Assembly: GCA_036491755.1 (NCBI GenBank)
Contig: DASXBJ010000054.1
Coordinates: 1-38,664 of the forward strand
DNA from: DASXBJ01 sp036491755
GTDB taxonomy: Bacteria > Chloroflexota > Dormibacteria > Dormibacterales > Dormibacteraceae
DNA: 38,664 nt
Direction of reading: 5' to 3'
The position numbers were made by a program, and so were the translations under genes. The notes under the pieces were generated by a model. It worked only from the letters and a program-made list of their open reading frames with translations. It did no database searches and was not told the origin of the DNA. This document shows, in pieces, positions 33,299 through 38,664 of this stretch; position 1 is the stretch's first letter, and each line of letters begins with the position of its first letter.

Positions 33299-35152
33299 GT
33301 GCCAGCCTCACAAGGCCTGCTGGGGCGTATCCAGAGGGCCAACGACAACGCCACCCGGCGCTTCGGGCCCCATACGGCCGAGGTCGAGGCGTTCATCAAC
33401 GCGGCGGGCCAGCTCACGCCGTGGCAGTGGCGGCAGGTGCTGGCGGTGCGCCGGATGGTCGCGACGGTGTCGAAAGAAGGCGCCGGCGAAGCCGATTCGG
33501 CGCGCTCCATCCAGTCGGAGATCCGCAGCAGCGACACTCGCATCTCCGAGCCGATGGCCAGGGCGGGCGAGGTCCTGTTCGACATGCTGGCGAAGAAGAC
33601 AGACGAGAAGCAGGTCGCGGCCTGGCAGGCGATGTCGGCTCTGGTCATGCGCTCACAGCTCCCGGCGTTGAAGTTCGCCGCGCACTACGTTCCCTTCGCC
33701 GGCTTCATTCCGGTGTCGGGCGCCGACGTCCTCGATCCGCGAACGCGACGATTCATCTCGGCCGTCGAATCGCTGACCCGGGAGCAGTGCGAGTTGCTCT
33801 CGCACCGCTGGCGGATCGACCACCCCGCAATGCGTTCATTGCTGCAGGCAGTCGCCAAGAACCGCGAGGTGAAGAGCGAGGAGACCGCGGCCATGGTCGC
33901 CCTCAGCGCCGTCCCGACCCACCTGCCTGGGGACGCGGGCTGGGCAGCGGTGCGCACGATCGTCCACGGCGGCCGGGTCCTCGGATCGCTGGGCGACCTT
34001 ACCCAGGCCGAGATCGCAGCGCTCTGGGTGCCCCTCGAGCCGGCCATCCCGTTCGAGTCGCTTGACGAGCAGCCCGAGGCGCCGCCAGTCGAGCGCGTCA
34101 AGACCGCGGTGGGCACGGCGATCAAGTCCATCAAGGCGACGCGAGGACCGGCGCGGGTCGGGGCCACGTCGCCCCCCAAGGCGCCGGCCCCCTACGGACC
34201 CAACAGCGGGGAGGTGAGCGTGTTCATCAAGGGCTTGTCCGAGATGACTCCGATCCAGTGGCTTCGCGTCCTGGACCGGCGCAAGCTGGTGACCAGCATC
34301 ACGCGCGAGGACAGCGCTGAGCCTGCGGGCGTCGTGCGCTCGATCCTTGCAGCCATCGAGGGTACTCGTGAGCTCGACACCTTCACACGATGTCGCGCCT
34401 TCGCTGCCGTCGAGCGCGCTGGGTACGCGGCAGAGGCCCACGGACATCTCACCCCTGAGCAGATCGACCAGATGTACCTGCCATTCGCGGGCACGATCCC
34501 CATCGACCAGCTGAACGGAGGTGGCTTCGCGCACAAGGTCGCGTCCCTCGACAGGTCCGAATGGGAGCGGGTCGCTGCGGTCGCGCCGGAGGCGAACGAG
34601 GAGGCGGTCGCCCCGCTGGTCAGCGCCGGAACGGCCCTGATCGACTTCTTCGGCGGCCGGTCCGACGACGAAGCGGTGGCAACCTGGCACGCGGTGTCCG
34701 CCCTGGTGAGGCATCAGCACCTGACGCCGATCAAGTTCGCGGCTTCGTATGCGCCCTTCGCCTCAGCGATACCGGTGACCAACCCGCGCTCCCTGGGCGC
34801 GATGGTGTCGCGCTACGTCACCGCCATCGGCCGCCTCGGCTCGACGCAATGCGCAGTCCTCGCGCAGCCGTGGCAGCTCGACGACGTCCTGTCCAACGCC
34901 CTCTCCAAGGCCGTGGCCGACGGAGGGACGCGCCCGGCGGAAGAGGCCGCGGCGCTGGCTGCAGTCGTCACCGTGCCCATGCGGCTGTCGGGTAGCGACG
35001 GATGGGCCGCCGTGAAGACGATCGCGTTCGGCGGCCGGGTGGTCGCGTCGCGAACCAAGCTCACGGCCGAGCAACTGGAGGCTTTGTGGAAACCGATCCA
35101 GCCTGCGATCCCCCTGGCCTCGCTTGGGGCGGTGGCCAAACCGCGTCGCTGA
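33299..35152 (+). CDS. Unrecognised 617-residue protein made of an internal duplication
   Basis: I do not recognise this family. It has no signal peptide, membrane segment, or Cys/His metal cluster. Residues 108-256 and 462-610 align without gaps, with about 64 of 149 identical by hand count. The segments FGPHTAEVEAFI (22) and YGPNSGEVSVFI (299) also match, so two long units exist, the second carrying an extra module. A short motif of the form Y-x-P-F-A-x-x-I-P recurs five times, near 121, 234, 384, 475 and 588 (the 234 and 588 copies have W-x-P). The pattern suggests a helical repeat, perhaps a scaffold or binding protein. GTG 33299 is used; AGGGTG at 33291 is close but badly spaced. It is flanked by pyk and a PIG-L gene. 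Confidence 0.85.
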   Translation: MPASQGLLGRIQRANDNATRRFGPHTAEVEAFINAAGQLTPWQWRQVLAVRRMVATVSKEGAGEADSARSIQSEIRSSDTRISEPMARAGEVLFDMLAKKTDEKQVAAWQAMSALVMRSQLPALKFAAHYVPFAGFIPVSGADVLDPRTRRFISAVESLTREQCELLSHRWRIDHPAMRSLLQAVAKNREVKSEETAAMVALSAVPTHLPGDAGWAAVRTIVHGGRVLGSLGDLTQAEIAALWVPLEPAIPFESLDEQPEAPPVERVKTAVGTAIKSIKATRGPARVGATSPPKAPAPYGPNSGEVSVFIKGLSEMTPIQWLRVLDRRKLVTSITREDSAEPAGVVRSILAAIEGTRELDTFTRCRAFAAVERAGYAAEAHGHLTPEQIDQMYLPFAGTIPIDQLNGGGFAHKVASLDRSEWERVAAVAPEANEEAVAPLVSAGTALIDFFGGRSDDEAVATWHAVSALVRHQHLTPIKFAASYAPFASAIPVTNPRSLGAMVSRYVTAIGRLGSTQCAVLAQPWQLDDVLSNALSKAVADGGTRPAEEAAALAAVVTVPMRLSGSDGWAAVKTIAFGGRVVASRTKLTAEQLEALWKPIQPAIPLASLGAVAKPRR

Positions 35153-35186
35153 CAGGCTGATGGAACAGCCGGTTTCCCGGATGGCT

Positions 35187-35192
35187 TAGATT
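35187..35192 (+). promoter_or_regulatory. Leaderless-type -10 box before the PIG-L gene
   Basis: TAGATT is followed by seven bases and the GTG at 35200, which puts transcription start at the G of the start codon. There is no ribosome binding site between. Confidence 0.5.
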
Positions 35193-35199
35193 CAACGAC

Positions 35200-35970
35200 G
35201 TGACGAAGAAGAAGGTGACGAAGAAGGCGACCCCCCGGGCGAAGGCCCGCTCGAAGTCTCAGGGCCCGAAGTTCGACCGCGTGCTCGTCGTGTCGGCTCA
35301 CCCCGACGACCCGGAGTTCGGCGCCGGCGGTTCGATCGCGCGGCTGGCCGACGATGGCGCACGCGTGACCTACGTCATCGTCACAGACGGCACTCAGGGC
35401 GGCGAGGACCCCAAGCAGAAGGACTCCGAGCTGAAGGCCATCCGCGAGAAGGAGCAGCGTGCCGCGGCTCGTGTGCTCGGCGTCAAGAAGGTCGAGTTTC
35501 TCGGCTACAAGGACGGGCACGTGTCGCCTGACCTCAAGCTGCGGCACGACATCGTGCGGATGATCCGCAAGTACAAGCCGGAGCTGGTGATCACCCACCT
35601 TCCAGGACGCGTGATCGACGCGCCGATGGGCGGCTCGCACCCGGACCATCTTGCGGTTGGCGAAGCCACCCTGGCCGCCGTCTATCCAGACTCGCGCAAC
35701 CCGCGCGCGTTCCGTTCTCTGCTCAAGGAGGGCTTGGAGGCCCACGAGGTGAAGGAGGTCTGGATCCCGTTCTGGACCTTGGGCGACTATTTCGTCGACA
35801 TCAGCTCGACCCTGGACCGCAAGATCAAAGCGCTGCACAAGCACAAGAGCCAGGTCGCGAAGCCTGGGCGCGAGTGGGACTTCGAGAAGTTCATGCGCAA
35901 GCGGCACGCGGAGGTCGGCAAGAAGGGCGGCTACCGGTTCGCGGAGTCGTTCAAGAGGATCACCGTCTAG
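35200..35970 (+). CDS. PIG-L family deacetylase
   Basis: The PIG-L/LmbE fold removes N-acetyl groups from sugar-type substrates with a zinc ion; MshB and BshB are well-known members. The protein has 256 residues. The zinc motif AHPDD is at 33-37 and HPDH at 147-150. A Lys/Arg-rich N-terminal tail of 25 residues precedes the fold. The substrate is unknown; no mycothiol or bacillithiol gene other than general cysS lies here. It is transcribed alone, from a leaderless-type promoter, towards a tandem hairpin array. Confidence 0.9.
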   Translation: MTKKKVTKKATPRAKARSKSQGPKFDRVLVVSAHPDDPEFGAGGSIARLADDGARVTYVIVTDGTQGGEDPKQKDSELKAIREKEQRAAARVLGVKKVEFLGYKDGHVSPDLKLRHDIVRMIRKYKPELVITHLPGRVIDAPMGGSHPDHLAVGEATLAAVYPDSRNPRAFRSLLKEGLEAHEVKEVWIPFWTLGDYFVDISSTLDRKIKALHKHKSQVAKPGREWDFEKFMRKRHAEVGKKGGYRFAESFKRITV

Positions 35971-35973
35971 GGC

Positions 35974-36150
35974 TGTCTACGCCCCTCACCCTAGCCCTCT
36001 CCCCGAGGGGGAGAGGGGAGTGTTTACGCCCCTCACTGGCCCTCTCCCCGAGGGGGAGAGGGGAGCGTCTACGCCCCTCACTGGCCCTCTCCCCGAGGGG
36101 GAGTGTCTACGTCCCTCACTCTGGCCCTCTCCCCGAGGGGGAGAGGGAAG
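35974..36150. repeat. Four tandem copies of a 38-47 base hairpin element
   Basis: The units span 35974-36020, 36021-36065, 36066-36103 and 36104-36150. Each starts TGTCTACGCCCCTCAC or a close variant and holds CCCTCTCCCC, GAG, GGGGAGAGGG, a 10-bp stem with 3-base loop; unit 3 is cut short after GGGGAG. The array fills the gap between two convergent genes and ends two bases before the isocitrate-dehydrogenase-like stop. Similar CTCACCC/CTCTCCCC palindromes are scattered in many high-GC genomes. It probably works as a two-way terminator or 3'-end stabiliser. Confidence 0.9.
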
Positions 36151-36152
36151 AG

Positions 36153-37253
36153 TCAGCGCTCTACGTCGGCCAGGGAGCTCCAGACTTCGATCTTGGTCTG
36201 GACGCGGCGCACGACCTCGTCCATGAAAGCCGTGGTCGACGCCTGGCCTCCGAGGTCAGCGGTGCGCACTCCGTCGGACACGGTCTCCAGGGCCGCTTCA
36301 TAGATCACGCGCGACGCGCTGCGGACTTCGTCCGCCCGCATGTAGCCGAGCATCGAGGCGACGGCGAGGACCATGGCCATCGGATTGGCGACGTTCTTGC
36401 CCTGCAGCGCGGGGGCGGTCCCGTGCGGGGCCTCGGTCATGGCGACGGTGACCGCACCGCCTTCGTCGAAGGCGAGCAGGGTCGACTCCGCGCCCGCGAT
36501 CGTCCCGAACATCTGCATCACCAGGTCGGACAGCGTGTCCCCGTCGCGGTTCAGCGCGGGGATGACGAGCGACTCGCCGGTCGTCGTGAGCAGAAGTGCG
36601 TACGTGGCGTCGATGAGCTGCGGGTTGTATCGGACTTCGGGGTGGCGCTTCGACGCCGCGTCGAGCTCCTCCTTGAACATGCCCTCGTAGACAGGGCTGA
36701 CGGTGAACTTGGGACCGCCGAACACCTTCGCGTCGATGCGACGGGCGTGGGTGAACGCGTACTCGGCGACGATCCGGCACGTGCGGCGGCTGATCTTCTC
36801 GGTGCGGTACGCCCACTCGTCCAGGTCGTGTCCCTCGCGCCACTCCTTGGCCCCATAGGCGTCGTCGACGGCCATCCTGATCACGGAGATCGGTGCGTGG
36901 ACACCCGCCAGCGGCCGGACGCCGGGGATCCTGCGGCCGGTGCGGACGATGACGCGCCCGTCGATCTGTTTGCGCAGGATCGCGTTCGGGCTGCCCACGT
37001 CGCCGGCGCCTTCCGGGGTGATCGTGGCGGCCTTGATCCCAAAGCCGCATTCGCGCAGGGCTTCGGCTGCGTCGAGCACGACCTGGTTGCGCGTCTTGCG
37101 GCGCTCCTCCAGGGACAGGTCGAAGTCGTGCCGCTCGAGCTGCAGGCCGAGCACAGCCGGGTCGAGCAGGCGCAAAGCCTCTTGCAGGAGCTCTTCCCCG
37201 GTCTGGTCCCCGTGCAATACCGCGATCGTCGATCCGGGCATCGATCGAATCAT
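36153..37253 (-). CDS. Isocitrate/isopropylmalate dehydrogenase family protein, probably isocitrate dehydrogenase
   Basis: The family oxidatively decarboxylates 2-hydroxy acids with NAD or NADP. The protein has 366 residues from ATG 37253 (362 from ATG 37241). The substrate loop SPNAILRKQID with later R residues, the MAVDDAYGAKEW segment with the catalytic Tyr, and LNRDGDTLSDLVMQMFG with metal-binding Asp fit the isocitrate type better than isopropylmalate dehydrogenase. The N-terminal loop reads HGDQTGEELL instead of the usual GDGIGPE. NVANPMAMVLAVASML is the family C-terminal signature. No leu or citrate-cycle gene is nearby, so substrate and cofactor remain inferred. Confidence 0.85.
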   Translation of the reverse strand: MIRSMPGSTIAVLHGDQTGEELLQEALRLLDPAVLGLQLERHDFDLSLEERRKTRNQVVLDAAEALRECGFGIKAATITPEGAGDVGSPNAILRKQIDGRVIVRTGRRIPGVRPLAGVHAPISVIRMAVDDAYGAKEWREGHDLDEWAYRTEKISRRTCRIVAEYAFTHARRIDAKVFGGPKFTVSPVYEGMFKEELDAASKRHPEVRYNPQLIDATYALLLTTTGESLVIPALNRDGDTLSDLVMQMFGTIAGAESTLLAFDEGGAVTVAMTEAPHGTAPALQGKNVANPMAMVLAVASMLGYMRADEVRSASRVIYEAALETVSDGVRTADLGGQASTTAFMDEVVRRVQTKIEVWSSLADVER

Positions 37254-37285
37254 ATGGCGCGGAGCGAAAGGGAGTCCCGGCCCTC

Positions 37286-37294
37286 TGCTACTAT
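37286..37294 (+). promoter_or_regulatory. Candidate extended -10 promoter for rpmG-secE-nusG-rplK
   Basis: TGCTACTAT contains TGn followed by TACTAT. Start would be at about 37301, immediately before the palindrome at 37302. An overlapping TTGACG at 37294-37299 looks like a -35 box but has no matching -10 at 16-19 bases. Confidence 0.4.
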
Positions 37295-37301
37295 TGACGC
37301 T

Positions 37302-37328
37302 GCCTAGGTAACCTAGGCTTTTTTCTTT
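37302..37328 (+). terminator. Perfect 8-bp-arm palindrome followed by a T-tract before rpmG
   Basis: GCCTAGGT, A, ACCTAGGC is followed by TTTTTTCTTT. By form this is a good intrinsic terminator in the plus direction. Yet no plus-strand gene precedes it, and it sits midway between the divergent isocitrate-dehydrogenase-like gene and rpmG. It may be an operator for one or both, a 5' hairpin of the rpmG message, or an attenuator. Confidence 0.6.
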
Positions 37329-37352
37329 CCACCCCAGCCAAAAGAGACAGCT

Positions 37353-37502
37353 ATGGAAGACATCATCAGCCTCGCCTGCGGCGTCTGCAAGCGCCGCAAC
37401 TACACGACCGTCAAGAACAAGAAGAACGATCCTGACCGGATCGAGATGAGCAAATACTGCAAGTGGTGCCACAAGCACACCTCGCACAAGGAGACCAAGT
37501 AA
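37353..37502 (+). CDS. rpmG: Large ribosomal subunit protein L33
   Basis: The protein has 49 residues and belongs to the zinc-binding type of bL33: C9 and C12 in ACGVCKRRNY, C36 and C39 in KYCKWCHKHT. The rpmG-secE-nusG-rplK order is a classic ribosomal/transcription block. The ATG at 37353 has only a weak AAAAGAGA upstream. The gene lies eight bases from secE... start at 37510, so it is co-transcribed with it. Confidence 0.96.
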   Translation: MEDIISLACGVCKRRNYTTVKNKKNDPDRIEMSKYCKWCHKHTSHKETK

Positions 37503-37509
37503 CCGCGAC

Positions 37510-37743
37510 ATGGCGATAACAGCCAAGAACCGCGCAGACCAGCCCTCGGAGTTCGCTCCCGGACGCTTTCTGCGCGAGGTTTACGACGAGTTGCGCAAGG
37601 TCGTCTGGCCGACCGCCGGCGAGCTTTACCGGTACACGCTGGTCGTGATCTTCACCGTGATCCTGCTCGGCACCTTCATCGGGGGCGTCGACTACCTGCT
37701 CGGTGAGGTCGCCAAGCGCGTCATCTACAACGGGAGTCACTGA
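37510..37743 (+). CDS. secE: Preprotein translocase subunit SecE
   Basis: SecE clamps SecY in the protein-export channel. It has 77 residues with the single-membrane-span form. The conserved amphipathic stretch FLREVYDELRKVVWPTAGEL is followed by one membrane segment, TLVVIFTVILLGTFIGGVDY. The nusG start follows two bases after the stop. Confidence 0.96.
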   Translation: MAITAKNRADQPSEFAPGRFLREVYDELRKVVWPTAGELYRYTLVVIFTVILLGTFIGGVDYLLGEVAKRVIYNGSH

Positions 37744-37744
37744 C

Positions 37745-38302
37745 GTGGCTGTCGAGAAGACCGCGGCCCAGGAGCAGGAAGCGCAGTGGTACGTGGTCCA
37801 CGCCTACTCCGGCCACGAGGAAAAGGTCAAGAAGAACCTCGAGAAGAGGATTGAGTCGATGGACATGCAGGACAAGATCCTCCAGGTCCTTGTCCCCATG
37901 GAGGACGAGATCGAGATCAAAGACGGCAAGCGCCGCCACGTCCAGAAGCGAATCTTCCCCGGCTACATCCTGGTGCGCATGGTCATGTCGAACGAGTCGT
38001 GGTTCGTCGTGCGCAACACGCCTGGCGTGACGAGCTTCGTGGGATCCGCGAACAGCCCGGTTCCCCTGCAGGAGAAAGAGGTTCGCGCCATCCAGAAGCA
38101 GATGAAGCAGGAGGCGCCCAAGATCCGCGTCGAGTTCCAGGTCGGCGAGTCGGTGCGCGTCGTCGATGGACCGTTCACGGATTTCCACGGCAAGGTTGAC
38201 GAGATCAATCCGGAGAAGGGCAAGCTCAAGGTGCTGGTCAACATGTTCGGCCGCGAAACGCCTGTCGAGCTCGATCTGCTCCAGGTGGAGAAGGTGCACT
38301 AG
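37745..38302 (+). CDS. nusG: Transcription termination/antitermination factor NusG
   Basis: NusG binds RNA polymerase, modulates pausing and links transcription to ribosomes or Rho. It has 185 residues. The NGN domain starts at QWYVVHAYSGHEEKVKKNL and contains FPGYILVRMVM and NTPGVTSFVG. The KOW domain is GESVRVVDGPFTDFHGKV. GTG 37745 is chosen because the homologous region starts ten residues later and GGGAG lies about nine bases upstream; the frame upstream lies inside secE. Confidence 0.97.
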   Translation: MAVEKTAAQEQEAQWYVVHAYSGHEEKVKKNLEKRIESMDMQDKILQVLVPMEDEIEIKDGKRRHVQKRIFPGYILVRMVMSNESWFVVRNTPGVTSFVGSANSPVPLQEKEVRAIQKQMKQEAPKIRVEFQVGESVRVVDGPFTDFHGKVDEINPEKGKLKVLVNMFGRETPVELDLLQVEKVH

Positions 38303-38664
38303 TGGGCAAAAAGAAGGTCCGAGCGATCCTCAAGCTCGAGCTGCAGGCCGGCAAGGCCACGCCGGCGCCGCCCGTGGGCACCGCGCTGGGACCCCACGGC
38401 ATCAACATCATGGAGTTCACCAAGGCCTACAACGAGCGCACCGCTCAGCAGGCCGGCGATGTCGTGCCCGCCGAGATTACGATCTTCGAGGACCGCAGCT
38501 TCTCCTTCGTGTTGAAGACGCCCCCGGCGGTCAACCTGCTGAAGCGGGCGGCCGGCATCGAGAAAGGCTCGCCCAAGCCGAACCGCGACAAGGTCGGCCG
38601 CGTGACGCGACAGCAGCTGCGCACCATCGTCGAGACCAAGCGCAAGGACCTCAACGCCTACGAC
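38302..38664 (+). CDS. rplK: Large ribosomal subunit protein L11 (3' end outside window)
   Basis: L11 forms the GTPase-associated centre of the 50S subunit with 23S rRNA and L10. The 121 residues visible begin with GTG 38302, which shares its first base with the nusG stop. AGKATPAPPVGTALGPHGIN and IMEFTKAYNERT are the family signature, with the flexible N-domain prolines, and the RNA-binding C-domain is in FVLKTPPAVNLLKRAAG. About 20 residues are missing at the window edge. rplA would be expected next. Confidence 0.97.
   Translation, partial: MGKKKVRAILKLELQAGKATPAPPVGTALGPHGINIMEFTKAYNERTAQQAGDVVPAEITIFEDRSFSFVLKTPPAVNLLKRAAGIEKGSPKPNRDKVGRVTRQQLRTIVETKRKDLNAYD

Noticed and set aside
35974..36150. 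CRISPR array
   Set aside because: The units are contiguous near-identical palindromes without unique spacers, and there are no cas genes.
37294..37299. TTGACG as the -35 box of the rpmG promoter
   Set aside because: No acceptable -10 hexamer lies 16-19 bases downstream; that stretch is the palindrome and T-tract.
35874..37307. 477-codon plus-strand frame running through the tandem repeats and the isocitrate-dehydrogenase-like gene
   Set aside because: It translates the hairpin repeats and an antisense gene; no plausible product.

Overview
The window is chromosomal DNA from a high-GC bacterium. Start codons are often GTG or TTG, genes are packed tightly, and many neighbours share a 4-base NTGA stop/start overlap. 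Gene content and order point to the Gram-positive/Terrabacteria side of the tree (Actinomycetota, Chloroflexota or Dormibacterota-like); I cannot place it more precisely. I see no phage, transposon, CRISPR array or plasmid function. Almost every gene is a recognisable housekeeping or widely conserved gene.

Layout. (1) 1-9177: the 3' part of mfd, mazG, a DivIC/FtsB-like gene, initiator tRNA, a 27-codon very basic ORF, a second CAT tRNA that touches tilS, then ftsH, a DUF2520 gene, panB and panC. (2) 9193-10465: a ribosomal protein S1 gene behind a 15-codon leader ORF. (3) 10625-12193 (-): an O-antigen-ligase-like membrane protein with TPRs. (4) 12326-14827: clpC. (5) 14965-22390: a lone receiver protein, then a membrane/MoxR cluster (GPDPase-membrane-like, DUF4129, DUF4350, MoxR, DUF58, SpoIIM-like on the other strand, RDD). 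(6) 22403-23362 (-): a threonine-dehydratase-like enzyme. (7) 23509-28690: radA, yacL-like PIN/TRAM, ispD, ispF, cysS. (8) 28702-33256: a cupin (-), rlmB, a Clp-N/site-2-protease fusion, a YacP-like NYN gene and pyk. (9) 33299-37253: a large unrecognised internally duplicated protein, a PIG-L deacetylase, a tandem hairpin repeat and an isocitrate-dehydrogenase-like gene (-). (10) 37353-38664: rpmG, secE, nusG and the start of rplK.

The backbone mfd-mazG-divIC-tRNA(Met)-tilS-ftsH ... clpC-radA-yacL-ispD-ispF-cysS-rlmB-yacP-rpmG-secE-nusG-rplK follows the order I remember for the early Bacillus subtilis chromosome. The clpC-proximal insert resembles the Rv3689-Rv3695 region of Mycobacterium tuberculosis. 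Functions cluster around translation (tRNAs, TilS, S1, CysS, RlmB, L33, NusG, L11), proteolysis (FtsH, ClpC, M50 fusion), DNA repair (Mfd, RadA), pantothenate and isoprenoid precursor synthesis, and an uncharacterised membrane module.

Most worth a second look are the Clp-N/M50 fusion, the duplicated protein at 33299-35152, the small basic ORF and tRNA/tilS overlap at 3122-3437, the S1 leader ORF, the palindrome with T-tract before rpmG, two probable CTG starts, and recurrent leaderless-type promoters.
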